Below, in pieces: positions 1-8,470 of a stretch of DNA of 16,352 bases. Made by a program: the position numbers and the translations under genes. A model generated the notes under the pieces. It saw nothing but the letters and a program-made list of their open reading frames with translations, ran no database searches and was not told where the DNA came from. The DNA is from Ruminococcaceae bacterium UBA1236 (GTDB taxonomy: Bacteria; Bacillota; Clostridia; Oscillospirales; Acutalibacteraceae): NCBI GenBank assembly GCA_002309055.1, contig DBWO01000027.1:65997-82348 (forward strand). The letters are read 5' to 3'. Position 1 is the first letter of the stretch; each line of letters opens with the position of its first letter.

Positions 1-18
1 GGCCCGCCAATCCTTTAC

Positions 19-25
19 GGAGGTG
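19..25 (+). promoter_or_regulatory. Shine-Dalgarno that fixes the dockerin gene start
   Basis: GGAGGTG lies 6 bases before the ATG at 32. An in-frame GTG at 23 falls inside this site and so cannot be the start. The promoter lies outside the window. Confidence 0.85.
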
Positions 26-31
26 TATATT

Positions 32-3000
32 ATGACAAAGGCAAAAAGAATTCTTGCGTTGGTTCTTGCCCTTGTGATGGTTATCACCGTTTTCACAACC
101 ACCGGTGTTGCGAAAACCGCGCTGAGTGACTACACAGAGGTTAAATCCAACCCCACCAAGTACTTCAACGGCGTTCAGAAGATTGAGTTCAACGCCGAGC
201 AGGGCGCTTGCTGGCTGCTTGACCTGCTTGATGATTTGCTCTACAAAGCAAACATCAACTTCCAGCAGGAACTGAGCATACTCGGTACCCTGAAAGTTTA
301 CATCCGCAATATTGACGAGCTGTTCTGGACCCTCTATAACCTCGGCAGAACGGTTAAGATGGGCTCGGATGCCGGTTCTTGTGCAGAAAATGTCGGCTTG
401 AAAAGTACCATCGTCAACTTAGCAAAAATCGTGAGCCCGGATTTCGGTCATCTTGAGGACCTTGTTCTTGATGCTCTCGGCAATCAGAACAGTGACTCCA
501 GACCCTGCCGCGGTGTTCCCAACCGTCTTACTGTTCCCGATCACGGTATGGCTTCAAACGGCGTTACCGATATCGAGATGGTTTCAAGACTTCTTTGGTT
601 CCTCTCCGATAACAGAAATACCGTGCTCGCTCATATTCCTCAGGGCGACCTCAACCTTCAGATTAAAGCGGCAGGTATCAATGTTTACAACATAAAGGAC
701 GCTCTCCCCGGCACCATCGCTCCCTTCCTTAACAACCTCGGCGGTGCCCTTAAGGATCTGCTCTATACCAAGCTCTGGAATTCCGATGCAGAGGCAGCCC
801 CCTCCGGCTGGACTATTGACACCGGCATTCAGCAGCTGGTTAACTGGCTTCTTATCTCCGGCACAGGCGATTCTGCATCCGACGGCGGCAAGTCCATCCT
901 CGGCTCCGGCTTTGAGGCTTTCCTTCCCGCAATCGATAATCAGCCCGGTAAAGCATATGTTGATGACAGAAACATCCAGGCAGACCGCGGCAACGGTGTG
1001 CAGACCTACAAGATGAACTTCTATCAGCTTGTTAACAACGCTCTCAACGCACTTCTGAGCGGTTTCGTTTCGGATAAGCTTTATGATCTTCTTATAGATC
1101 TTCTCGGCATTGATGATTCCGACGGTCTCGGCGATGCATCAATAATGACCGATATGATGTTCTCACTCATCCTCGGCATTATTGAGGGCCTTTGCGTTGC
1201 AAACGGCGCCCCCGCAATCAACTACTCCAATTCTGCGCAGAACTATCCCGTTCCCAGAATCCGTGAGCTCCTTGACTGGTTCTTCACCGGCGGCGGTCTC
1301 AGAACCTTCGTTGAAGTGAACTACACAGGCATCAGACTCACCGACAACTTCGTTCAGCTTCTCAGAGACGTTCTCCGTCTTCTTCCTTCACTCGTTCCTC
1401 TCCTTGGTATCGAGTATCCCGCAGGTCTCATCCACTCCGTTGATGAGCTCACCGCAAAGAAGGTTGACGAAGTCCTCGGCGCTATCTACACCACTTATGA
1501 GGGCGAAGAGATTTATCTTCCCGATCCCGATGACGATACTTACTATGAGTACGTAACAAACAACCAGGCGGTTAACACTACCGACCCGTCAAGAAGCGAC
1601 TATCGCAATCCCACATTCATCAGAGAAGCTTATATTCTTCCCGAATCAACTGTTTGGGCAGATATACTTAAGGTTGTTCTTAATTACGTTATAGATGGTT
1701 GCTACTTCCCCGAATGGGCAGACACCATCGCAGAAGTCGGCGCATACGGCCTTGCCTCACTCGCTGCGGCATACCTTCCCGAGAACAACTACTTCGACAG
1801 ACTTGACGCATATCACTATGAAGTTGAGCTTAATGAATCCTACACACCCAAGGGCACTTCAGAGGCTGTTACTCCGCTTGCATACACCGAGTCCTTCGTT
1901 GTCAGCGGCGTTAACAACAATCAGCCCGTTACTGTTCCCAGAGCTGCTGCCGATATCGGCGCTTCACTCGGCGCATTCTTCCTTAACGGCGCGTTCAGCA
2001 TGGGCCCGACTCTCGGCTTCGTTCCCGAAACCGATACCAACTTCGAGAGCTTCCTTGCAGAGTTCCTTCTCTGGGGCGCCAAGAAGTATATGCCTCTGTT
2101 TACCGGTAACTATGACAGCTCAACAGGCACATTCAAAAACCTTACCTCCTGGCAGGGCGCTTCCATCAAGGGTACATGGCAGGATAGAATGAACTCATTC
2201 ATCGCCGCGTTTAACGATATCCATACAAGCGTTGACAAAGGCTCCTATGTTGTCAACACCACTCCCGCAGAATCTGTAAGAGCTATTATTTATCCTCTTA
2301 TCGATAATACTCTCTTCCAGCTTATCCCCATGAGCTGGCTTCCCAAATGGGTTGGCAACGGCGGCTCGAGCGCAATATTCAACTACTGGCTCGGCGACAG
2401 CCTGATTGATATGAACCTTCAGCAGATCGTATCACTGCTTCAGACCAACCCCGACGGCGAGCTTGAAAAGAACAGTGTTGTCAAGGTTATCATCAACCTT
2501 CTTGACCGTATCCTCGGCGCACTGCTCGGCGGCAACGCGGTGCTTCCCACCTGCGCAGAGTCAAACAACAGAAGCGTATTCAGCACAGCAACAAGCCTTG
2601 CAAATCTTGAGAGCTTCATAGCAAACAATTCAACTCTCAAGACATTCCTTACCACCTTCCTGTTCTACCTCAACCGCTATGGTCTTCCGCTTCTCTCAAC
2701 AGCGCTTCCCATCATAGCCGGTCTGGTACTTGACACCACCAAGGCGGTCAGCTACAAGGAGCTCGGTGCATCGCAGGAGGTTCAGTATATTTCCAACAGT
2801 GACGCAATCACTGTTGACGAGCTCAAAGAATACGCTGCTTCGTATTCCGAAGACACCAATACAATTCTCTTCAACCAGAGAGTTAACTATCCCTCATCCG
2901 CTAAGGCGGATACCGTTGCGAAGGCAATCGGTCTGAGTGAGTTCAGCGGCCAGGCGGTCGGTGCAGGCGGCGGCGTTGTTTACTATGTTGACTTCCCCGC

Positions 3001-5323
3001 TTCCTATGACAGAGCAAGCTATGCCAACGCTGCTGCGGAGTACGCAAGCGAATACTTCAAGAGCGAAGAAGACCTCGGTCATGCGGTCGCCGGCACAGAG
3101 TGCTATGTTGCCTCCAAGAGAGTTGACGGCAAGACCACATACAGAGTTCTTCAGAAGATGGACTATAAGAGCGGCACAGCGACTCTTAACAAGAGCTACG
3201 TTTACGGCCCGGACGGCACAACCGTTACAGAGACCATCTATAACTACACCAACTTCAACAGAGCAGTTCCCACCACAAGAAGCGGGAGCAGAGGTACTGT
3301 TGCATATTCTGCCGGTGCATACGGCTCAACCTACGTCCTTATCGACAGAGACGACTACACCACCAACAAGATCTGCTACCTCAACAGGCGTAACAACGCT
3401 GTGGAGGATGCACAGGAATTCATAGGCGAATATGACGAGTATATTCAGACCCTTTGCGGCGCATACGGCTCATGGCTGATGTACCTCGTAAATCTCCAGC
3501 TCTTCAAGAACAACCTTTACGATAAGGACGATAACGGCGTTATCGACAAAGACAGTGACAATAATGTTACAGAGGGCTATCCGAATCAGCCCGATAAGAA
3601 GACGCCTTATCCGTTTGCAGCCACCACCGGCAACGCAACGAACAAGAACTGGGTTACTAATGAAAGTTATGCCTATAACTATGCAAACTCCAGCCCGATT
3701 GTTCAGGCAGCTATAGATTACTCAAACGAAGTTGTAACCGATGACGAAGGTCAGACAACCAACCACGATATAGAGCTCTCAAACGGTGAGAAAGAAGCGG
3801 TTGTCAGACTTGCCCTCGGCAGCATCGCATTCGATATCACCAAGGATGCTAACGGCGACTACAACAGCGGCTCCAAGCAGTGGGCAGACCTCACCGCTAC
3901 TGAGAAGAGCACAATCACTACCAAGTGTACCGCTCTCGGCCTCAGCTATGACGGCGAAGAGACCATCACCAGAAAAGCGTTCAAGCTCTTCGGCGGTTCA
4001 AACGGCGGTTACTCAAACTTCGGTAACATCGCAGGCTCCGGCCTCAGCTTCACTCCTATCACCGATTATAACCTCAATGCAGACGGCGATCTTCAGGAAG
4101 CTCAGAACGACCTTCATGAGAGCTACATTGCTTTCGCAAAGAGCATTAAAGAGTTTGATAACGGTGTTAAAGAGCACTATGATGAGATTTCCTGGAGAGC
4201 TGCAATAGCAGAAAACCAGATTTCCACAAGCTTCAAGCTTAACGCTCTTGAGTGGGCTCTTAAGTATACAAGAGATGCTTATTATCCCGCAGGCGAGACA
4301 AACGGCAGAAACAAGAAATACAATCTTACCACAGGTAACCTTGAGAGTGCATACTCCAAGAACAGCTTCACACCGTTCCAGATGGCTTATGACTATGCTG
4401 AATGCCTGAAGAACTACATAAACGGCGGCGGACATGATGTAACTCAGTCACTTATTTCCGAAGCATACAGACATGTTATGAAGTTCTACAACCAGCTTTC
4501 AGAGTTCTCCGGCACGGCGGATTGGGAAGAGCTCCTTGGCTTCATCGAACAGGCCAACACAATCCTTAACAGTGAAATCGGTCTTGACGCAAACGGCCAT
4601 GCAAAGAACACCGACTGCGGCTACACCGAGACCACACTTCTCAACCTGAGAGACGCTGTTGAACAGGCACAGGCACTCTATGATGAGTTTGCTCTTACCT
4701 ACGACTCAGACTATCAGCAGATTGTTGATGATGAGAGAGACAACCTCAGCGCAGTTATCGCCGCACTCGACTTCTATGGGGGCAGTATTCCCGACGTCCT
4801 TATCAGCACCCAGTATGATGGCGATGTTTCCAAGATTGTTTACCATGAACCCGATGAAAATGATATCACAAAGATTGGTGTTCTCATCGGTTTCGCTGAA
4901 GGTTCAGGCCTTGAAAAGAGCATGCTCGACGAAGGAACATTTGTTCCCACCGGTTACACCCTTTCCGAGACACTCGGTAACACTATCGAATGGCAGCCTT
5001 CAGGCAGAGGTAACGGCACAGGCGCATATATTATGGGTAAAGTCGGCGGCCTTACCTACGTAACATACTATTGTGTAATCAAGGGTGATATCAACGGTGA
5101 TACACGTATCGACGGTAACGACAAGGTTGTGGTTGACTCCGTACTTGCACAGCAGAACGCTGCTTCACTTGATCCTTATATTCAGGTTGCGGCTGACGTT
5201 GATAACTCCGGTACAATCGATTCAACCGACGTTAATATCATCAAGGCTCACTACAGATATGAGACCTACGGTGATATCACCGGTGAAATCTCTCAGAACG
5301 GCACACACATCCTTGATGACTGA
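32..5323 (+). CDS. Giant secreted dockerin type I protein, helix-rich, function unknown
   Basis: This 1763-residue protein opens with a signal peptide: KAKR, then a hydrophobic stretch to about residue 25. It should be exported. From about 30 to 1000 it holds many short Leu-rich amphipathic helices separated by Asn/Gly/Pro-rich turns. None matches a glycosidase, peptidase or carbohydrate-binding module that I recognise. An isolated calcium-loop-like stretch begins at D1164 (D-K-D-D-N-G-V-I-D). Residues about 1440-1600 look like helical FIVAR-like spacers. A Gly/Tyr-rich segment of the sort often seen before dockerins occupies about 1610-1683. The C-terminal dockerin (about 1685-1748) has two loops, DINGDTRIDGND at 1686 and DVDNSGTIDSTD at 1722, followed by a short acidic tail ending at 1763. 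Known dockerins bind cohesins on scaffoldins; that this one does so is inferred. ATG at 32 is chosen because the GTG at 23 lies within the ribosome site. No cohesin or partner gene is nearby. The dockerin call is firm; the role of the rest is unknown. Confidence 0.9.
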   Translation: MTKAKRILALVLALVMVITVFTTTGVAKTALSDYTEVKSNPTKYFNGVQKIEFNAEQGACWLLDLLDDLLYKANINFQQELSILGTLKVYIRNIDELFWTLYNLGRTVKMGSDAGSCAENVGLKSTIVNLAKIVSPDFGHLEDLVLDALGNQNSDSRPCRGVPNRLTVPDHGMASNGVTDIEMVSRLLWFLSDNRNTVLAHIPQGDLNLQIKAAGINVYNIKDALPGTIAPFLNNLGGALKDLLYTKLWNSDAEAAPSGWTIDTGIQQLVNWLLISGTGDSASDGGKSILGSGFEAFLPAIDNQPGKAYVDDRNIQADRGNGVQTYKMNFYQLVNNALNALLSGFVSDKLYDLLIDLLGIDDSDGLGDASIMTDMMFSLILGIIEGLCVANGAPAINYSNSAQNYPVPRIRELLDWFFTGGGLRTFVEVNYTGIRLTDNFVQLLRDVLRLLPSLVPLLGIEYPAGLIHSVDELTAKKVDEVLGAIYTTYEGEEIYLPDPDDDTYYEYVTNNQAVNTTDPSRSDYRNPTFIREAYILPESTVWADILKVVLNYVIDGCYFPEWADTIAEVGAYGLASLAAAYLPENNYFDRLDAYHYEVELNESYTPKGTSEAVTPLAYTESFVVSGVNNNQPVTVPRAAADIGASLGAFFLNGAFSMGPTLGFVPETDTNFESFLAEFLLWGAKKYMPLFTGNYDSSTGTFKNLTSWQGASIKGTWQDRMNSFIAAFNDIHTSVDKGSYVVNTTPAESVRAIIYPLIDNTLFQLIPMSWLPKWVGNGGSSAIFNYWLGDSLIDMNLQQIVSLLQTNPDGELEKNSVVKVIINLLDRILGALLGGNAVLPTCAESNNRSVFSTATSLANLESFIANNSTLKTFLTTFLFYLNRYGLPLLSTALPIIAGLVLDTTKAVSYKELGASQEVQYISNSDAITVDELKEYAASYSEDTNTILFNQRVNYPSSAKADTVAKAIGLSEFSGQAVGAGGGVVYYVDFPASYDRASYANAAAEYASEYFKSEEDLGHAVAGTECYVASKRVDGKTTYRVLQKMDYKSGTATLNKSYVYGPDGTTVTETIYNYTNFNRAVPTTRSGSRGTVAYSAGAYGSTYVLIDRDDYTTNKICYLNRRNNAVEDAQEFIGEYDEYIQTLCGAYGSWLMYLVNLQLFKNNLYDKDDNGVIDKDSDNNVTEGYPNQPDKKTPYPFAATTGNATNKNWVTNESYAYNYANSSPIVQAAIDYSNEVVTDDEGQTTNHDIELSNGEKEAVVRLALGSIAFDITKDANGDYNSGSKQWADLTATEKSTITTKCTALGLSYDGEETITRKAFKLFGGSNGGYSNFGNIAGSGLSFTPITDYNLNADGDLQEAQNDLHESYIAFAKSIKEFDNGVKEHYDEISWRAAIAENQISTSFKLNALEWALKYTRDAYYPAGETNGRNKKYNLTTGNLESAYSKNSFTPFQMAYDYAECLKNYINGGGHDVTQSLISEAYRHVMKFYNQLSEFSGTADWEELLGFIEQANTILNSEIGLDANGHAKNTDCGYTETTLLNLRDAVEQAQALYDEFALTYDSDYQQIVDDERDNLSAVIAALDFYGGSIPDVLISTQYDGDVSKIVYHEPDENDITKIGVLIGFAEGSGLEKSMLDEGTFVPTGYTLSETLGNTIEWQPSGRGNGTGAYIMGKVGGLTYVTYYCVIKGDINGDTRIDGNDKVVVDSVLAQQNAASLDPYIQVAADVDNSGTIDSTDVNIIKAHYRYETYGDITGEISQNGTHILDD

Positions 5324-5341
5324 TACACCATAAACCAATTG

Positions 5342-5369
5342 CGGCGCCTCCCACGGGAGGCGCCGTTTT
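5342..5369 (+). terminator. Strong intrinsic terminator after the dockerin gene
   Basis: A perfect 10-bp GC-rich stem (CGGCGCCTCC / GGAGGCGCCG, 5342-5351 with 5356-5365) has a CACG loop and is followed at once by TTTT. It sits 18 bases after the stop codon and separates the dockerin gene from the lipoprotein gene. Confidence 0.92.
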
Positions 5370-5435
5370 CTTAAGCATAAACGCGGAAGGCAAAAAACCA
5401 GCCTGCGCGCTCAAATTTTGTTTTCAAATAATATC

Positions 5436-5464
5436 TTGAATTAAGAAATAAAATATGGTATTAT
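5436..5464 (+). promoter_or_regulatory. Sigma-70-type promoter of the lipoprotein gene
   Basis: The -35 box TTGAAT (5436-5441) and the -10 box TATTAT (5459-5464) are separated by exactly 17 bp. The expected transcript start is near 5471, just before the ribosome site AAAGAGG at 5479-5485. This supports a monocistronic gene and rules out the upstream ATG at 5455, which would lie before the transcript start. Confidence 0.75.
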
Positions 5465-5493
5465 ATAGCAAATCAATCAAAGAGGTTTTTATT

Positions 5494-5958
5494 ATGAAAA
5501 AGATTATTTCGCTTATATTGATTGCCGTGTGCGTTGCCGGTCTTTTCAGCGGCTGCGTCGGAAGGATAAACAAGAGCGGTTCTGCTGACAGCGGAAACAC
5601 AAACGTTGTTGTCACCGAGGATGCTACCAGGCTCCGTACAAAATACGGCAACATAGAAAAATCAACCATTCATTTTATCTATGAGGTGGTTGACCCAATT
5701 GAGAAGCAGGCTGACGGCTCAGATAAAATCGCGTGCTCCTATGAAATTTACTGCAATACCGTCAATCTCGAAGAGGCCCTGAGCGAAAAGGCTCTCGCGC
5801 ACAGAGATGATTCGGGCAAGATAGTTATCAACAAGTATGCGGACCTTGCCGGCGGCGAATGGGAATGCTATATCAACGGCAAATACACCAAGAAGGATAT
5901 AACCAAGATTACCATAGAAGAAGGCAGCTTTTATTCGTTCAAATACATTGTAAAGTAA
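5494..5958 (+). CDS. Small lipoprotein with a DUF4430-like domain
   Basis: The 154-residue protein begins MKKIISLI and carries a lipobox-like LFSGC with the acylated Cys at residue 21, so it is probably anchored to the outer face of the membrane. After a short Ser/Gly/Asn linker (22-40), one small domain runs to the C-terminus. It has a leading beta strand (about 58-66), a helix-forming NLEEALSE segment in the middle, and a late W-E-C-Y-I-N-G-K motif followed by a terminal strand. This order resembles the DUF4430 / transcobalamin C-terminal-like family, in which a short domain ends in a W-x-x-x-x-N-G-x motif; I infer membership from pattern only. The start is ATG 5494, set by AAAGAGG 8 bases upstream and by the lipobox position. 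The gene has its own promoter and terminator. The ligand or partner is unknown. Extracellular solute binding or surface adhesion are possible roles. Confidence 0.85.
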   Translation: MKKIISLILIAVCVAGLFSGCVGRINKSGSADSGNTNVVVTEDATRLRTKYGNIEKSTIHFIYEVVDPIEKQADGSDKIACSYEIYCNTVNLEEALSEKALAHRDDSGKIVINKYADLAGGEWECYINGKYTKKDITKITIEEGSFYSFKYIVK

Positions 5959-5986
5959 CAGGCTGTTAAAAAAATGTATAATTTAA

Positions 5987-6022
5987 GGGCTTGCAGTTGA
6001 TTGTAACTGCGAGCCCTTTGTT
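5987..6022 (+). terminator. Intrinsic terminator after the lipoprotein gene, perhaps bidirectional
   Basis: A 12-bp stem (5987-5998 with 6005-6016, one G-T pair) with a 6-base loop is followed by TTTGTTTTT. On the other strand the stem is followed by a weaker T-rich tract, 39 bases past the stop of the convergent YhhN gene. It may therefore end both transcripts, though the + strand signal is clearly better. Confidence 0.85.
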
Positions 6023-6054
6023 TTTGTGTTTTATTATCTTAAAGCTGAGAATGT

Positions 6055-6738
6055 TTATCTGAATGCTACACTCATGGCAAGCAGTATCTGCGCCGGATAA
6101 TAAGTTGACAGCTCTGCAGTAACAAACAGATTCTTCTTTTTAATCGGTGTGAAGTATAGGAATCCGAGGCATGTGTCGCTGATAAGGAAGAGGCAGGCGC
6201 CGACAAGCGCCATAATATTAGCCGCAATTGCCTCCTGCATTACAAGCGCCGCAGCGAAGCCGACCTTCCATATAAGCATTCCGTAATACACGCATAATAG
6301 CACTGCAAAAGCACCTTTAAGCTGCATTTTTGCTGCCTTTATAATGATAAACGCGAGCAGAATGCCGCCGCCGAAGCAAATGAGCGTTAACCATTTCATT
6401 CCGTAGAGGGAGATGAAAGCAAGCATCTGAAAAACGTGGCCTATGAGGAAATAACCTGTTCCGATGGGCACCAGTTTTTTCTTGAAAGTCGGCGCAATCT
6501 CCTTTATGCCGAGGAAAACGTCGCCGCAGAAGCCGAACATCAGCGCAATGCATATCAAGCTGAAATACTTTACATTGTTACTGTCAATGTAATTGCCTAT
6601 TACGCTGATTGAAATGAATCCGAAGGAGGCCATGAACTTGCAGATCATACCTTCAAAGGATTTATTATTGCGTCTGAGGATAATACACGCCGCGGCGAAT
6701 ACCGCCGTGAGAACTATGAGTAGATAAATACCGTTCAA
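6055..6738 (-). CDS. YhhN / TMEM86-family membrane protein, lysoplasmalogenase-like
   Basis: This 227-residue protein has about eight hydrophobic segments. It shows the family landmarks in order: GDVFLG at 72-77, F-x-x-GH with GH at 100-101, a late ISD with the Asp at 188, and Y-P-A-Q near 214-217. YhhN and TMEM86 proteins are known as lysoplasmalogenases that cleave the vinyl-ether bond of lysoplasmalogens, using membrane-embedded acidic residues. Many clostridia make plasmalogens, so a lipid-remodelling role is plausible, but substrate is not shown here. The start is a TTG at 6738 whose last two bases overlap the TGA of the acetyltransferase gene (shared TTGA), with GGGGTG about 5 bases upstream. 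It is the last gene of the leftward operon. No ATG gives a start that keeps the first membrane segment. Confidence 0.85.
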   Translation of the reverse strand: MNGIYLLIVLTAVFAAACIILRRNNKSFEGMICKFMASFGFISISVIGNYIDSNNVKYFSLICIALMFGFCGDVFLGIKEIAPTFKKKLVPIGTGYFLIGHVFQMLAFISLYGMKWLTLICFGGGILLAFIIIKAAKMQLKGAFAVLLCVYYGMLIWKVGFAAALVMQEAIAANIMALVGACLFLISDTCLGFLYFTPIKKKNLFVTAELSTYYPAQILLAMSVAFR

Positions 6739-7457
6739 AATATCACCCCGTCATTTTCGGCCCATCTTCCCCAAAGAGAAAAGCCGCATTTTTTATAGAA
6801 ATCGAGCAGGCTGTCATTCCTGCAGAAAAGAAAAGAATCCTTGCGATTGCTTGTTATATAAGGGACGAGCGCTGACGCGAGGCCTTTGCCCCTGTGCTCC
6901 GGGGCGGTTGCCACTGCGCCGAGCAAAACGCTCTTTTCGCCCTCGAAAAGGCGGAAGGCGCACGCCTGAAGATCTCCGTTTTTTATTCCGCCGAACGAGG
7001 CGGTCTTTTTATTAAGCCGTATTCCTATGCTTTCGATGAAGTTCCGGTATGTTCCCATATCAAAACCGCAGCGGGTAAGCAGGTCATATGTTTCTCTGCC
7101 TTCAAATTCGTCTGTAAAGGCGAATGGCTTTACAGGTAACGCACCTTCATATCTTACAATATATGATGTTTTTTCCGGCTTGATGCCGAGTTTTCCGAAC
7201 GATTCCTCACTCGCGATTATGCTTCTGCACCCGAGAAAGGGGAGAAAGGCTTTGATTTCGTCATAATCCGTGCTTCCGGTGCACCAAAGCGTAACCGTGC
7301 CGTCCGCGAGGGAGAGCGCCGCGTTTTCATCCTGTATGTAAAATCGCGCGTATTCGTTTGAAAACCCGTAGGTGAGAGCGTAGGCGCTTATTCTCGCGCA
7401 AAAGGGGTCGGCAGGCAGAAAGGAAAGCTCGCCGATATTCTCACAGAGTTTCAGCAT
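6735..7457 (-). CDS. GNAT-family N-acetyltransferase
   Basis: The 240-residue protein carries a C-terminal GNAT domain. The acetyl-CoA binding motif A is visible: a V-L-L-G-A-V-A-T strand (177-184), then P-E-H-R-G-K-G-L-A (186-194), matching R/Q-x-x-G-x-G/A. The motif B region C-R-N-D-S-L-L-D-F-Y-K-K-C-G-F (212-226) is typical of the family. The N-terminal 130 residues form a more divergent half, as in two-lobed GNAT proteins where only the C-terminal lobe binds acetyl-CoA. The substrate cannot be read from sequence. The ATG at 7457 lies inside the end of the preceding peptidase gene (ATGCTGA overlap, 7 bases), so translation is probably coupled. It also overlaps the YhhN start by 4 bases. 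Protein or small-amine acetylation are both possible. Confidence 0.88.
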   Translation of the reverse strand: MLKLCENIGELSFLPADPFCARISAYALTYGFSNEYARFYIQDENAALSLADGTVTLWCTGSTDYDEIKAFLPFLGCRSIIASEESFGKLGIKPEKTSYIVRYEGALPVKPFAFTDEFEGRETYDLLTRCGFDMGTYRNFIESIGIRLNKKTASFGGIKNGDLQACAFRLFEGEKSVLLGAVATAPEHRGKGLASALVPYITSNRKDSFLFCRNDSLLDFYKKCGFSLWGRWAENDGVIF

Positions 7458-8470
7458 TGCGCCATATCTTCCGCAAGAGCTTTTATAAGTTCCCTGCTGC
7501 TTATTATATCCTCATATTTGCAGACACAGCCGGGGGAGTGGAGATATCTTGTAGGCACCGAAACGGTCACAACCTTTACTCCGCCTCTGCTTTTGTGAAT
7601 TGCGCCCGCGTCATTACCGCCCGCGACTCTCGTCTTGGTCTGCGCTTTTATGCCTTTTTCACGGGCGATTTCGAGCGCTCTCCTGTACAGGTCGGGGTTA
7701 TATACCGTTGACCTGTCCATGAACGATACCGCGCCGCCTTCGCCGCATACACACACTCTGTCTTCGTCCTGCGTGCCGCAGATGTCCGCCGCTGTGGTGG
7801 TTTCAACAACTATCGCGTAATCGGGTGCGGCTGTGAAAGCGCTTGCCGCGGCGCCTCTTGTGCCGATTTCCTCCTGCACGCTGAATGAGAAAACACAGTC
7901 ATATTCGAGCTCAGAGCGGATGAGGTCTATCATTATCGCGCATCCTGCTCTGTCGTCAATGGCCTTTGAGCAGATGAATCCGTCACCGAATTCAATGAAA
8001 TCTTTTTCAAAGCAGATATCATCGCCGGGTGAGACCGCTTCAAGGGCTTCTTTGCGTGAGGAAGCGCCGATATCTATATAAAGCTCATCTGAGGAGGGGA
8101 TAACGTCCTCCTTGTCTTTGTCAATCAGATGAATCGGCTTTATTCCGAAAACGCCGAGAATGCGGTTTTTGCCTATGGTGACACTTCTGCCGAGAAACAC
8201 TTTTGTGTCAACTCCGCCTACATTCGCGAATTTCACAAGCCCGCTCCTGTCAACGCCCGTAACGATAAAGCCGACCTCATCCATATGAGCGTCTATAAGC
8301 ACCTTGTTTTTCGCGGGATTTTTGCCTTTTTTATAAGCGATTATATTGCCGAGATTGTCGATTTTATATTCACAGAAACCTTCGATTTTTGAGATTATAT
8401 ATTTTCTTACTTCGTCTTCTCTGCCGGAAATACCGCTGAGAGAGCAAAGAGTTTTAATCATTTCAAGCAT
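7451..8470 (-). CDS. M42-family metallopeptidase (second of a tandem pair)
   Basis: This 339-residue protein fits the M42 co-catalytic zinc aminopeptidase family (FrvX/CelM/TET type), cytosolic enzymes that usually form 12-mer tetrahedral shells and trim peptides. The metal and catalytic residues are visible: H62 and D64 in DAHMDEVG, D172 in AIDDRAG, the E200-E201 pair in VQEEIG, E223 in VVETTT and H311 in RYLHSP. The fifth position is Glu here, where many M42 members, including its neighbour, have Asp. An ATG 18 bases upstream (8488) is possible, but GGAG lies about 8 bases before the ATG at 8470, which I prefer. That site is inside the end of the upstream M42 gene and the two genes overlap by 8 bases (ATGCTTGA). 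The next gene overlaps by 7. All residues needed for activity seem present. Confidence 0.92.
   Translation of the reverse strand: MLEMIKTLCSLSGISGREDEVRKYIISKIEGFCEYKIDNLGNIIAYKKGKNPAKNKVLIDAHMDEVGFIVTGVDRSGLVKFANVGGVDTKVFLGRSVTIGKNRILGVFGIKPIHLIDKDKEDVIPSSDELYIDIGASSRKEALEAVSPGDDICFEKDFIEFGDGFICSKAIDDRAGCAIMIDLIRSELEYDCVFSFSVQEEIGTRGAAASAFTAAPDYAIVVETTTAADICGTQDEDRVCVCGEGGAVSFMDRSTVYNPDLYRRALEIAREKGIKAQTKTRVAGGNDAGAIHKSRGGVKVVTVSVPTRYLHSPGCVCKYEDIISSRELIKALAEDMAQC

Noticed and set aside
2937..3425. Open frame of 162 codons in another plus-strand frame inside the dockerin gene
   Set aside because: Its composition is Thr/Arg/Pro-rich and simple, as expected for a frame-shifted reading of the real gene.
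4013..4435. Open frame of 140 codons on the minus strand inside the dockerin gene
   Set aside because: It has no ribosome site or family likeness and arises from the biased codon use of the dockerin gene.
5455..5493. Earlier ATG for the lipoprotein gene
   Set aside because: It overlaps the -10 box and lies upstream of the expected transcript start; it would also bury the lipoprotein signal.
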